From Stenocarpella maydis (taxonomy: Eukaryota; Ascomycota; Sordariomycetes; Diaporthales; Diaporthaceae), in NCBI GenBank assembly GCA_002270565.1, contig NQMI01000197.1, positions 1 to 64,000 of the forward strand: a DNA stretch of 64,000 nucleotides. Direction: 5' to 3'. Shown in pieces: positions 44,407-57,225 of this stretch (position 1 is the first letter of the stretch; the number at the start of each line of letters is the position of its first letter). The notes under the pieces are model-generated. The model was not told where the DNA came from. It did not search any database and worked only from the letters and a program-made list of their open reading frames with translations. Made by a program: the position numbers and the translations under genes.

Positions 44407-46260
44407 GGCCGAACCGTGCGTGTCACAAAAGGGACAAAGATTATCGGGGAAGATGAGTGCCAGTAGTCAGCAGACGTGCCTCTCTGGCGACCTACTGAAA
44501 GCTGAACTGGAAATCATTTTGTAACATCACGAACGTCCCCCCCTTATACATGATACAGCACACGCACTACTGGGTTCAACGAGCGCTATCAATCTCGGTC
44601 CTTCTCGGCATTTTGGAGGTGCGAGCAGAGCTCACCCGACCAGTGGACCAGAGGGCAGCGTCATATCACGATAGGCGGTCCTGGATGCTTAATCCGGGAA
44701 GGGCAGGTCGACGCAGGGTACCATTTTGGAGGCCAAAGCCGCAGATAGCAACCCTGAGGCCTGGTGTAGGTCGTACTGGTATAGGTTGCAGCACAACAGC
44801 CCGTACGCGTGGTCCACGTTGGTAGTTGGTGCCCGCGGCCTGCAGCCGAGTGGGTGCACTTAAGCCGTGCTGCCAATCCGGCGAGGCGGCCCCAAGCAGC
44901 AGGCTGGCAGGGTGACATCGCTAGGGCCCCACGAGCGAGGTCGGGCCAGGCACGGTTGTTGAGTATTGGCAGCGCCAAGAGGAGACGTAAATTGGAAAAG
45001 AATCGTTGAAATCCTTTTATACATTTCCCACCTCTTAAGTTGACACTCTCCGATAAGATACCACTGCAACCGGTTGCATGCAGGAGGGATACGGCTTACC
45101 CCAATCACACCTCTGGGGAGGGGATGAACCAACGGACTGCCACATATCCGAGGGATGACTTGCTGCAGTGTTGAATCCAAGAAGCTATATGAGGCCTCAA
45201 CACGCTCAGGGGCATCCATTATCCCCGTAGCTTCATGCAGCAGGCTCTTACATTGCACGTCATCTCCGCGCTGTGTGACCAAGGCTAGGTAGCTTCTGCG
45301 CAGACGCGCTTACAACATGCATGCAATACGAGGAATCACGATAACTGTTCCCGTGATCCTAGTTTAAGTCAGAGTATGTCCTATGATATCCCTGAAGAGA
45401 GAAAACAGGGTACCTAAGTACGTACCGCGCACAGTTTCCATTGGCCAAGGATAACCAACTAAAATTAGGTATAAACGCTCTTAGCTACAGGATAGACGCT
45501 GTTACGTTCCTGATCCGATGACAATACCTTTTATAAATGAAGAAAGAAAAAAAAAATTCAGGATGTCCTTTCACACAGTTGTGAGAGATTCAACATCCCT
45601 GCGTTAGACAAAGGGTAGTTGGAGATCTTGAAAATTAAAGGTCTGCGGAGGAGTGCTTAGAATGCAGAAATACCAGCCTTTCTCTTTCGGAAATGGTCTA
45701 GAGGCAAGTTGGTCAACAGTGCGCTGATCGGCGCTGCGGTACCAACTCTCCCGCTGACTCGCCCACTTTCTCTGAGGTGATCCAGTCGGCGCTCTTGACA
45801 CCCGCGAGGAGGCTACCCCCGGCCGCCACTGCAACATGTTAGTTATTTCCGTATTCACTTGCCTTTGTCGAGAGGGTACCTAGGTATGAAATGACTAGAT
45901 CAAGTCAAAGGAGTCGACTGCTGTCGCGAATATAATTTACGTCCACTGGGTACCTGCACGCTAGATTTCAAATGTTGTGTGATTTCAAATGTTGTGTCAG
46001 CTGCATTCTTCATCCTTGGCCGATGGAGGTGGATTGCACATGATTGAGCAAGAGGAACTCGCAGAAGATAAAATATATAATACTGGATCATATAAATGCC
46101 AAGAAACGACTTAAAATATTGCAGGCAGCATCGCAGCCCCCGCAACTCCATAGCCTAGTCTCGACTTGCTTTGCGGCAGAACCTCCTGGGGCCTTGGGTT
46201 GCTTTGACCCACAGAATCGCCGCCCTCTACATCACCCGTCTTTGACCGCCATCTTTGCAT
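44407..46260. other. Gene-free interval
   Basis: The upstream region of the subtilase followed by unassigned sequence. Frames such as 44860-45282 show no domain. A poly-A run lies at about 45545-45556. Confidence 0.5.
45964..45997. repeat. Perfect tandem duplication of 17 bp
   Basis: gatttcaaatgttgtgt twice in a row (45964-45980 and 45981-45997), in a gene-free interval. Confidence 0.9.
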
Positions 46261-46379
46261 TCGTCATACCCATGGCTTGATGAATTGGTTCCTTGTGCAA
46301 AGCATGCATGGTGGGTTTATTCTTAGACAGAAATACAAGTTCGCGAGAAGACCCGTGCACGACGTCGTTAATAAAATCT

Positions 46380-48931
46380 GGTATGTAGGCATGTGGTCAC
46401 CCCCCCCTCCGATTGAGCTTTCCGCCATGGTCGAACTGCCTGAGAGTGACTGACCGATTGTAATAGCCCTGAGGGTATTAGATACAGTAGATGCTCCTTT
46501 AAAGAATATTCCAGCATGCCAGTTTACGCGGACCCGAAGACTGAGATCAGCAGCATAGCAGGCATCTGCTTCCACCTCGCTTGGTTGATTATGTTGAACA
46601 TGGACACAGAAAAGCAGATTCCATTCGTTGGGTAAAAGTGTTGAGCATGTGGTCTCGCTTGTTGCATTGCGACCCAGCGCACCGTAACTGGTCGCATGTT
46701 TCATGCTGGTTGAGCAATTTATGCGCGGCCAATGTGAAGAATCCACAACAACAGAGAGCCAAACTTACATTACGGACCCGATTGTAATGCGATATCCGAG
46801 AAAGAGCGTGTAGACTATGACCTACATCATCAGGGTCGCACCTGCGATGAGATGGCGGGTTTCAAGCTCGAGACTCGCACACAGGATCAATCATATCTTC
46901 ATAGAGAATTTATCAGCCGCCGAAAAAACCTTTCTTGCTGTTGTGATTCACCTACAACCGGGGAGAATCAGTGCAATGCCTGCCTGAGCCAAAGCTGAGA
47001 AACAGAACAGGTCCCAGCCCCGTATCGAGCTGAACGCCCGGGCGAGGAGCGAGATCACGATGGAGGCGACGATCTCAAGGATGTTTGAGAAGAGGCAATT
47101 TCGCGCAAAGTAGAGCTGCATTAGTCCGAGGATACAGCTGAGGAGGAAAGCTATAGGGAGGTCGATCCAGCGGCCTAGAAAGCCGAACGGAGTGACGCAG
47201 GCGCACGCACAACCATCTGCAATAATGGATTGGAAACAGTCAGCTTTCCAGGGCGTTCTCCCCTTAGTTTTCCTGCGCAAAGGAGGCTGAGCCGAACTCA
47301 CACATGAGAACGCATAATGAGTCGTCATATAGCCTCTTGGCGCTCATTACTTCTTCCAGGCCTCCAGTGCCCTCGTCGAAAGTGATGATGCCATGCAAAA
47401 CGTCGAGGTAAATCTCATGGACGCATCTCATTCGCCCAATGTTAATTCCTGGGGAACAGCGACCATTGTCATCTTGGTCGTTTGAGTGCCGTCGTCCTGC
47501 AAGAGAGTAGGAAGTTAGCAGCTCTCTCAGAAGCCCTGAAAGCATCCTCGGGGGAGGCTTATTTACTCAGGGAAAGGAGGGAGGGGGATGCGGGCGGGAA
47601 AACGATGAAGAATTAACCTTACAAGAAATGATATCAACATACAATTAGGCGCATACAGGAACTGCGCGTTGATTCCTATGGTCTGAGCTGAGGTCGACAT
47701 GTATCTGTCTTCCCAGAGGATCAGCGCGTGTGACGGCATGTTATGCTGGGTTCTAGTTCCTTCAAAGCTGTTTATTTAGTGCCAAAGCAAGGCAAAAGGC
47801 GGGCTCGTGCCCGCCACTTACTCTTCTAATTGATAGGTGGGTGCTCCACAGAGCATCAAGGCCCGACATTGCCTGATCAGGTATATATGGCGGCTGAGGT
47901 GGCTCCTGACGATTTCTGTGAGGTGTGTCTTGCTCTGCTCCTTCTCATTTGTCCACTGGTCATCGAGGTCTTTTGACTTCTTCCGGCACCGGGCTTGAAC
48001 CGGTAGTGGTCTCGCTTTCTCCCACTCATCAGACTCAATATGAGAAACATGTGATGCTGACGCTCTCGGGGACTCTCCGTCCTCCGACGAGTCCAGTTCT
48101 AAGTCAGAGGGTTTCCGTTCCCTGACAGTGACTGTTCTGGATGTCAAAGAACGCGCGGGTAGCTCTAATGATCTTTGTATGTCGTAAAGGACGTCGTGAC
48201 ATGCAACTTGCAGACGTCCATTATAATCCCCAACAGGCCCTCGGGGGGCAAGTTGTCTCCGCCATCGTTGTCAAAAAGACATGCTATCGGGCCATTCTGT
48301 CCCGATGGCAAATAACCTTCAGCCGGCACTTCGGGTGGGAGGGTGTTGCCTGATTTGACGGAGTATCTGGGCAGGTGCGCGTCAACGAGCTTTCTAGAAG
48401 TCTTCAATGAGATTGCTTTGGCTTTGGCTACGGACTCAGGCTTTGCGTTTTGGGCTATTTCTGGGAAAATTACAGAGCCAATTACATGTTGACCAAGAGG
48501 TGATGTTGATGTGGGGGATTTTGCGACTGCGTACCGGTTGCACCTTGCGTTCGCGTTGTCTCTGAGCCTCCCGCTGGAACAGCAGCCCGCTCTCTTTGAA
48601 TAGTTTCAGGCACTGTTTGATGGCTCGAAGGCGGTTCGTTAGAATGTTCCGCCATTTTCCGCCACCTGTTTATATTTCGGGAATGCGACCTGTTTGGGAG
48701 AAGGGGAGGGTATTGTTCGTTACAGTCTCTTCGAGTTGCATTCAAGTGCCCCCCGAAGCAAGTTGTCAAAGTGTCCTCCATAGAGTCGTGGGAAATCTCA
48801 GGTGATTTATCAAACGTTATAGTATGTGATATGAAGACTTCGTGATAATTATGTTGCCCGGTTGATGCATCAGCAGCTTCCGTAATATTCCGTGTTATGG
48901 ATGGGCCTTCGGGATAAGCTTGATAGGGCAA
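46380..48931 (-). pseudogene. Decayed ThrE/Prm10-family multispanning membrane protein
   Basis: Minus-strand blocks follow the ThrE family order but not one frame. ALMLCGAPTYQLEE (about 47820) continues after an intron as YMSTSAQTIGINAQFLYAP (about 47690). MRCVHEIYLDVLHGIITFD (about 47400) is off-frame from the exon before it. Then comes FGFLGRWIDLPIAFLLSCIL ... SLLARAFSSI ... FCFSALAQAGIALILPG (46970-47200). LCASLELETRHLIAGATLMM is followed by TAG and VIVYTLFLGYRITIG (about 46790-46900). The last pieces, NATSETTCSTLLPNEWNLLF and NQARWKQMPAMLLISV, lie in different frames. At least two frameshifts and two stops are needed, so it is a pseudogene. A long hydrophilic N-terminus (48482-48931) may belong to it. 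Intact relatives are putative threonine/serine exporters, pheromone-regulated in yeast. Confidence 0.75.
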
Positions 48932-49870
48932 TGCTCAAGTATCAAAATAAAGCAGAAGCTGGAGAGCATAACATATCATTCCACTTTATTCATATCCATT
49001 CTCGGGGGATGGCCTCAAGACATAAATGGCCTGCGTGCAGATGCGATGGCAAGAAGCGGAAGAAACCATCCGCCCACTTCCTCCCTGACAGCGATTGGAC
49101 TTCGTGCTTTTCTAGGGACGCCGTCTTGATGCCGCCGCCATTGGTGGCATTCTAACGGGGAGAGCTGCGCATTACACAAACGTCATCCCCTCGTTCCTTA
49201 TCTGAGGATATGGCTATGCTGCGTGATGTATAATGATTTCGAATTGTGCTGCAGTAGGTATTTTCTTCAGTGAACCAAGGCGCTTTACCCGTTGTTTCGT
49301 GGCTTGTTAGTACCATTGCTCATCTGGGTAGCATAATATGCCATATGTTCCCCATCTCTCGAATTTGTTGATGGGTGCGGTAAGTATGTCAAAGCATCGG
49401 TTCGAAAGCGCCGCTGCGGCCCATTGCCACCTGTGTAATCGCGGCTCAAGCATGTCACTGCCCGGCACCTCAGACACTGCTTCCAGGGTTGTAGAGCTCG
49501 GATTCGTACGGATCCGCTCACAGTATATGCCATGGATTGAGAATCACTTCTGGCATGGCTCAAGCCTTGGCTGCCAGCTTATCGGCCTGCTGAACGCTGA
49601 ACACCAGCACCAGCTGACGTTGGAGACGTGCTTGAGCATCGTGGATATAAGCGGCTGGTGGGGGGGTGGGTTTGAGAAGGCCAGGGTTAGGAGAATATTG
49701 GGGACGGCCAATGACATACTCCGTATACTCCGTAGTGCGTGCGTTATCGGACCCCTGCAAGCTTGTGGGTATGTCTGCCAACGCTCCGTCCCCTTTGTTG
49801 CCGACGTACTATTTTCCCTTTTTTGTCTTGACCGACAAGACACGTCCGTTTCTCAACACCGGGGCTCAAG
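48932..49870. other. Intergenic region, promoter side of serine dehydratase
   Basis: Frames such as 49338-49991 overlap the start of the dehydratase and have no domain of their own. No other gene is recognised. Confidence 0.45.
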
Positions 49871-52081
49871 ATGCGTAACGCATCGTTGCGGAAGCTCAAG
49901 CTGCTGCACGGCTCTGCTGCTGTCCAGCTGGCGAGGCAATTGGGCCTGTCGCCGTCCCGCCAGTCTTTCCTGGGTGCTGCCGTCGCGGTGAGGACCTGCA
50001 TCACAACATGCAGGCCCGGCTTAACCAGAGCCGCTCATCCTCACCAGGGCCTCACACGGCGCCAGCAATTGGGCACGAGTGCAAACCGGAATGGGAAAGC
50101 TGCACGAGATGACGACGCAGGGACCTACAGCGAAGCAGACCATGAACATGCCGTCATCTCGACCTTTGACCTCTTCTCCATCGGCATTGGCCCTTCATCG
50201 TCGCATACCGTCGGCCCAATGCGAGCTGGCAACATTTTCGTGACAGACCTTCTCGAGGCGGGTCTCCTGCACAAAGTCCATAAGATACGGATCTCCATCT
50301 ATGGAAGCCTGGCACTTACTGGCGAAGGCCACATGACGCCGTCGGGTATGTTTCTTGGTTATTGCTTCATCAACACTTGGGGCTCTCACTGATCCTTCCC
50401 AGCCTTGATCTTGGGACTCGAGAGTGCCGATGTGGAGACAGTCGACACCGCCTACGTGCCTGCTCGGTTCGCCGAGATCAAGGCCACAAAAAAGCTGTTT
50501 CTAGGCCAGGGTCTCCCTTCCGGCAGGGGCAAGGAGATCGACTTCGACTACGACACCGAGTTCGTCTGGGAGTGGGGGCGAAAGCTGCCGATGCACAGCA
50601 ACGGCATGCGTTTCATGGTGTTCGATGAACACGGCGATATGCTCGCCACTAACGATCTCTTCAGCGTTGGCGGTGGGTTTGTCGTCAATGGTGCTCTGTC
50701 AACTTCGCCATCTCACAGAGAGCCGTCAATCTCCATGGATAAGGACTCTGGTGCCCCCACACCAGGAACACACCCAAAAGATTTGGGTGAAAATTTGTTT
50801 TATAAGGAAATCAGGCGGTCTGATGCGGCCGGTGACCGGAGAAGTGGTATCGAGGTGAAGCCAAGACATGAGGCAAACCTCCTGGGCCAGGGCGAAGCGC
50901 AGGACCAAGCTGTTGTGGTCTCTTCTGCAGGAGATGCCCAGCCCGTTGCCGGCATTGAAGACAACCCCACCGGTGCCGCCCAGCCCCGTTACCCTTTCCG
51001 AGATGCGACCAGCCTCTTGGCTCTCTGCCACAGGCACAACCTTACCATTGCCCAACTGGTCTATGAAAACGAGAAGGGCCATGGCTACACAGACGAGGAC
51101 ATATACACCAAGATCATGCGCATCTGGGAAGTAATGGACCATAGCATTCTCGAAGGCGTGCAAGCGTCCCATGAGTCGACTCTCCCGGGTTCCTTGAATC
51201 TGCATCGGCGCGCACCAGCCTTGTACAAACGGCTCACACGCGGCCTGTACCCAGCAAGCGCACACAAGATCGCCTCTTCTGCCGATTCCCCCGCACCAAG
51301 CCGACTGACGGACGCGACAGGCGCGTCCGAGTCCACACGTCTTGCTTCAGCAGGAACAACAACAACACAGTCCGGAGTCACAAAGGTCGCCAAGCGTGGT
51401 CCGCCTCGCGTTCATGGCTCTGTGAGCCATCCTGTAATGCCGTCTCCCCTCCGGCGGACAGAGTTCCCGGCCATGGATTACCTGGCTGTATATGCTATCG
51501 CTGTCAATGAAACAAACGCGGCCGGCGGCCGGATAGTAACGGCCCCGACCAACGGCGCCGCGGGCATCATCCCGGCCGTATTGAAGTATACAGTTGAATT
51601 TATCAGCGACGACCCAGAGCGCGACATCATGACCTTTCTGCTCACATCCGCCGCAATCGGAATGCTCTACAAGCGCGGTGCCACCATCTCCGCCGCCGAG
51701 GGCGGCTGCATGGCCGAGGTGGGCGTCGCCTGCTCCATGGCCGCGGGCGCATTTGCCGCATGCATGGGCGCCAGCCCGGAGACCATCGAGCAAGCTGCTG
51801 AGATTGGCATCGAGCACAACCTCGGGCTCACTTGCGACCCCATCGGTGGGCTGGTCCAGGCCCCCTGCATCGAGCGCAACGCCCTCGGCGCCATCAAGGC
51901 CATCTCGAGCGCCAACCTCGCCCTGAGCAGCTCTGGCACCGCAAAGGTGCGCCTCGACGATGCCATCCGTGCCATGAGGCTCACCGCACAGGGCATGCGG
52001 AACGAGTTCAAGGAGACGAGTCTTAGCGGCCTTGCTACGAGCGTGCCGTTTAATATCCCCGTCAGTGTCCCTGACTGTTGA
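49871..52081 (+). CDS. L-serine dehydratase, bacterial-type [4Fe-4S] single-chain enzyme
   Basis: Exons 49871-50345 and 50403-52081 (57-nt intron, GTATGT..CCCAG) give 717 aa. Residues 1-85 are Arg/Ser/Ala-rich and acid-poor, fitting a mitochondrial presequence. The beta domain contains [22 protein letters not shown], the hallmark of SdaA-type enzymes. The catalytic domain contains [15 protein letters not shown]. Cluster Cys residues are 594 (EGGCMAEVG), 636 (LTCDPIGG) and 647 (APCIERN), spaced 42 and 11 as in the bacterial type II enzyme. The chain ends in Cys717 (VSVPDC), equivalent to the C-terminal Cys that caps the cluster in the Legionella enzyme. It deaminates L-serine to pyruvate and ammonia. 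Two extra low-complexity stretches (about residues 258-350 and 430-505) are absent from bacterial forms. Confidence 0.92.
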
Positions 52082-52847
52082 GCAGCTGCAACTGGGACTG
52101 TTCTGATGTCCCTCCGGAAGCACATGAGGTTCTTACCAATGAGGAAGCAAGGGTATGCGCAGGGTCGGGTTTCTTTGTGGCGTTTGGTTGTGATATTTTA
52201 AGGTTCTCCAAGAGAACGGCATTTGTTATAGAACAACCTAGGGAAAACTTATTACAGTCCCACAGAGATCTTGTGCAATAAACATGCGTTCAGCAAGGAT
52301 CTGCTTCCTATTCCAAAAACTGCTTTGAGACGTCATGTGGCAAACCAATACGATATCAGCCCCCGGGTGCGTATAATTGACAATAGCCATGAATCTCCTC
52401 TAATAGTCATAGAAGACCGAATGTGTTGAAAGGCCAAATGAAAAGGGAAATCCTGCGGATACTCAGGTCGAGCAGTTCCTGGGAAGATAATGATTGCTGT
52501 ACAGCGCGAAAGTTTTTATATTTTGCCGAATATCCGTCTCGAACCTCGCGAGACAATGATATCAAGCCCTTCTGAGCTTAATAGTGAAGAATACAGAATT
52601 AAGCCTAACGTTATCAGAATATTGTCTTTACTGTAACGTACGGACGTGACATGTGCGAGACAATAAGCTTAAATCTTCGGGCTATGATCGCATGTTCCGT
52701 TTCCAAACAAAAAGACAATCAAAGGGGACCATCCTGGCATGCCACTTGGGAAATAGTCGGGTGTGCTCGCTTGAAGTCCCATACCAACCCATGTACATAT
52801 ATATTTACGAGGCGTTACTTGAGTAGTATCTTGAATGATGAGTTACA
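52082..52847. other. 3' flanks of two convergent genes
   Basis: Between the serine dehydratase and the flavo-oxidase stop codons. AT-richer, no gene. Confidence 0.5.
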
Positions 52848-55066
52848 TCATTGCAGGGAGAAACCACCAGCCAACTCCATTACTCCATCAGGATCAACAG
52901 AAGCCTTTATAGACCTTAATCTCGCTGCATTCACATTTCCGTACAGCTCCTCAGCAGTCGTGCCCCCGATGGCGTAGTTTGGATATACGGTGAAGCTATC
53001 CTTGAAGATTCCCTCATGTATGGCCACTTGCTTTATGTTCGCAATGGACTGCTTGACGGAGTTAATCCAGAATTCATCATCGAGGCTTAGATCCCAGGCG
53101 CAATATATGCTGATCTGTAATGGAGTAACATCGTGTTAGTGTTGTAAGCTTCGTGAAAACAGGACTCCGGCATGGAGCAGATACCTACCAGAAGTGGCGA
53201 ATCTTCATGAGGATATGCACTGTCTGTGGCATATTGGCCGTATTGCTGGAAAGGGTCGACGCCCCCGCTCACTAGTGAGCCGCTGTGTGGGATCATTTGG
53301 GCTATGAGACTCTATTTTGAGGTCAGCCGGGAAGCTATCAGGAGTGGGAACAGATATACCGACCTGAACCTCGCTGTTTATAGCATCGAGCAGCGCCAGT
53401 GTGACGGTTGACACCGAGACCGTGTGTGAAGTGCCTCGGCTGTTCGCGATGAGCTGTGTGGCCTGTACGGCCACAAAGCTGGAGAATGGTTGCTTGAACG
53501 TGCCGCTAGTAACGGGTATGATGTCGGCTTGGTTAAACATGTTGAAGCTATCCCCAGGGTCTGGGCCGTCATAAAACATCAAGAGGACCGGTGTGAGCCC
53601 AAGGGCAGGCAGCCCTTCCAGAGTCAAAATGACCTGGGCCCTGGGGTCTGTGACTGTGCGACAGAATACTTCGGTGGCGTTCAAAAGTGCATCGACCTTG
53701 TCACCAGTGTAGATTCGTTGGCCACCCTATCAATGCAGTTTTAGGCCGGATTTTACTATGGGAGACATTTCCAGGCAAATAGAAATTACTTACCCAGATC
53801 TCGGGGAGCTGCGGGTGGGTTTCATATACGACAGATGTAACAATTCCGAAGCGATTCAAGCCACCCTTAAGGGCAAAAAATAGATCTGTGTTAGTGCTGG
53901 CAGAAGCCGTGGTGATTGTACCGTTCTTGAATGAGATCTTCGTTAGTTACCAAGGTACTGTGCACACGCCCAGAGATTGTAGACATACCGGTAGCACAAC
54001 ATTGTACATATTTACAGTGTCACAGGTCAACCCAAATTGGTTCGTTTTCCTGGTCACTTTGCCTTAGTCTTCATACGCGGAAAATGTCCGTGAGATCTAG
54101 AACATACCAAGAATATCCTCCGCCCAGTGTCAGGCCGCCGACGCCCGGCCCGGAGACCCTTCCGCCGACGATGTTGACCCCTTCCTGAGAGAGCTCTTCA
54201 TAAGCGTCGGCCCATGTCTGTTTTTATTATGTGATCGAACTGATTAGTTTTGAGCATCGAATCAGTTGCGGTCATACATACCAGTCCCATTCCGAGCTCA
54301 ACAGATGACTTGTCCTCGGACAGATTGACCTGCTTCATGCGAGCGAAGGAAATATGCACGCCCGTTGTGCTAGTGCAGCACTGGGAGTCAGACTTTAGAG
54401 AAACAAGGAAGGAGCTTTATTCGAAAACAGCGGGGAGCAGGCCACAGCGTGTCCATGGCCATTGGGACATAGGCTCCAGGGAGGATATTGTTATTCCCAG
54501 GTAGGTATAAAAGGGCTCTTGAAGCTTACCTGGACTGGCCGGGATTTGAAGCATGACCTCCGCTTTCGAGGGCGAAGGGAGTTTGTGATTGTGCTATGAT
54601 GTTGATCTAGTTTTAAGATGTGAATACTAACGACCTTGGATATTGAGCAAAAAGATATCATGAAACTATGAGAATCGAGAAAGTGTGCCAAAGTCAGGCC
54701 TGGGCCACAATCTGGCCTCCCAGTTGGACCAGCGGACACCTACTGCAATCGATACATCTTCAGGAGTCCCGGGCTCGAAGACACAGGCTGGCGTTTGGCT
54801 CGACGACGCGAACCAGTGGTGAATATCGATACCAAACCTTGGATCAACTACACAGCCCTGAGTTAACGAAACGTCCAATACGGCTGTGAATAGTATTGTT
54901 CGCTCTGTGGAAGCGGGCTAATATGGTACTAACGTGGACTCGTTATGACAGCGCTTGCGGTGGAAACGTTGCCTTTAATGTCGAGACAGGTCTGGTCTGC
55001 TTCGAAACCCTTGGTCAAATGGACCAGTGCCGCAAAAGCTACAAACGGCCAACTGATGGGTCTCAT
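52848..55066 (-). CDS. Secreted FAD-linked oxidoreductase (berberine-bridge-enzyme type)
   Basis: Many short exons; the first are 55066-54934, 54883-54744, 54606-54530 and 54369-54282, and the last ends with TGA at 52850-52848. The signal peptide is PISWPFVAFAALVHLTKG. Ordered motifs of the FAD_binding_4 domain are TPACVFEPGTPEDVSIA, PFALESGGHASNPGQSS (His for covalent FAD), TGVHISFARMKQVNLSE, VELGMGLTWADAYEEL and VGGRVSGPGVGGLTLGGGYSW. QFGLTCDTVNMYNVVLP and ALKGGLNRFGIVTSV follow. The BBE domain closes the protein with YPNYAIGGTTAEELYG and LRSIKASVDPDGVMELAGGF. The Cys used for a second FAD bond in plant BBE is not seen (GRVSGPG), so single attachment is likely. Such enzymes oxidise sugars or secondary metabolites; the substrate is unknown. 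No in-frame damage was seen. Confidence 0.85.
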
Positions 55067-56924
55067 TTTGAGGTGTATGATAAGCGTTGCAGGTGAAGAT
55101 CGCAGAGGACCTAGATCAGTGGACATTACGAGGAGTGAGGTTGACTGCTGACAGCCTAGATTTTATTTATACATAAAACTCATATGTAGCAGCTGTCCTG
55201 CGGGTTGCTGCGAAAAGGCTGGTCTGGACTTTTTCCTCGGCACTTTAGCGGCATCAGCTTTGTTCTACAATAGTCAATTAGGACGCTAACGAAGTAGGTC
55301 GATCCTTTTTTTTTTCCCTCTCTTTTTTTCCCAGAGGTGGGTACGCCCATTTTGGGATCGTGATACTTGCAAGAGCACAGCTGAAGATTACTATTGAACG
55401 CTAACTGACGTAGATCGCGCACCGGAAGGAAGAACCCGGGGTCTGGATTGAACCACGAGACCCAATTTTGATCCTCTTTACTCAGAATCCCCGATCAAGA
55501 CTGGTCGGTATGTCTCGGGTTCGGACTGACTCAGGAAGTGCGAGTTGTCAAGAAGGGTGTCCGCAGGCCCAGCAAGGTTGCCAGGTCCAAAAGCCGCTTA
55601 GTAGATGTCCATTAAACAAACGTCAGCGGTCGCGCAGCCTTGGTATGCTGAGCACAATTACGTAGATTCTTGCAAATCGAGTTAAATGTTACATGAGCTC
55701 GGGAGAGAAAGTAGAGAGGATTGGGTGAAAATGGAGGTGGACAGGAGATTGTGGGTGCTCCTTTTTCAGCCCTACGTCCACAAAGTTGTACAGATCACCC
55801 GCAGAAAACCAGTGATGCAGGAACTCTCTCTGCTTGATAAACATGATTTATCTCTGTATTGACATGTGGTCAATGACCCACAAGAAACCACGCAATATAT
55901 ATCCATGTTGAGTCAGGACTGTCACAATGGCCCGCAAGCCCAGCCTGTAAATGCCACCGGAGTGAGACACCATCATACTTCAGTAATTATGAATGCTCTG
56001 TACACAGTAGTTATTCATGACCTGACCCACTCCCTACCCGTAAATCCAGACCGGCTCCACAGCCGGGGCGGGACGCTGAAGAAGCCGCAGGTCGGACCAA
56101 GATCCTTCCGGCCAGGCAGAGACAGGGCAGTGGAAGAACAGCACTAATGCAAGATCTGCTCGTGTTGACAAGTTGCATCCATTTCGATTTTGAATGCGTG
56201 CCTTTAGCCTCCGCTTATTACCGATGTCGGCTCCCGCCAAGTACTCCTCCAAGCCCAAGTGAGAACGCAAAAAACGCACTACACGGGGGCTACGAGCTCA
56301 ATGCCATGATTGCGATCTTCCATGCGAATTGTAAAATTCTGAAGTTCGCCTGATGTTTGCACCAGATTGCTCGTCTCGGTAAAGCAAGCGTCGCTTTAGA
56401 ATCACGCGTTTGAGATGGTCAGATGCAGGCTAAGACGGCTATTTTTCTTTCACTTCAGCCTGCCTGCATGCGGGGCCATGGTATCCTGCACCTGATAGTA
56501 AGTCACACTGAAGGGAACGCCGCGTGCACCAGTCATTACTCGTGTCCACGTATGGACTGACGACTGCCTAAAGTCTATGCATGGGATGTTCGAGGGCAAG
56601 CACTATATTCTCCAAAGTTGTGGGCTGCTCGTTGCATACCAATTCAGGTTTTGTTTTCGTTTTCGGCGACGGACAACGCATGCCACGTCATTATGCGGCT
56701 GCATCCTGTATCGCTGCAAGGGTCCCTGGAGTGCCTATGTAATTTAAATGAAAAGAAATTACCGCGGAGGGGCCACTTCTTACTCGCTTATCTACCTACA
56801 TATCTAGCTGGCACGAGAAAGATCCAGCACCCCTCAAAGCACCACTGCTGTTAAGATGATTTTCCCCTTGTCGAGTAAAGGAAGCCTGAACTTGTATCCT
56901 CCAGGTATATCATCTGATTCTATG
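55067..56924. other. Gene-free interval upstream of the flavo-oxidase
   Basis: Short frames only (for example 55468-55665 and 55866-56147). T-rich runs lie at 55307-55331. No recognisable gene. Confidence 0.45.
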
Positions 56925-57225
56925 AATAGTTCAACATCCTATATAAATTTATATATAATCCTTAAACATCTAATGAAGTAAATTTTAATAAATATACTTT
57001 TGTTTAATTAAATATAACTATTATTCTTTCTTATTTTGTTATGTTAAATATTTTAAATAATAATATATTAAGGTACTTGATTAGGTTTACGATTAATATA
57101 TTTATACTAATCCTTTTATATAATTTTACAGTAATACCTGGTTTTAAATAACCCATTAAGGACGTTATCTCATAAGAGAGCTAAGTATAATACAATTAAT
57201 ATTATTAATATAAAACCATCCACCT
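56925..57225. other. AT-rich island, probably RIP-degraded repeat
   Basis: About 300 bp of strongly AT-rich sequence (for example ttatatataatcc, taatatattaagg) with sharp borders to normal composition. It fits the remains of a RIP-mutated transposon. No coding content can be read. Confidence 0.55.

Noticed and set aside
47985..48010. tRNA-like ttgaaccggt on the minus side
   Set aside because: It lies inside a readable exon of the ThrE-family pseudogene.
51347..52123. 258-codon minus frame
   Set aside because: Antisense shadow of the serine dehydratase catalytic domain.
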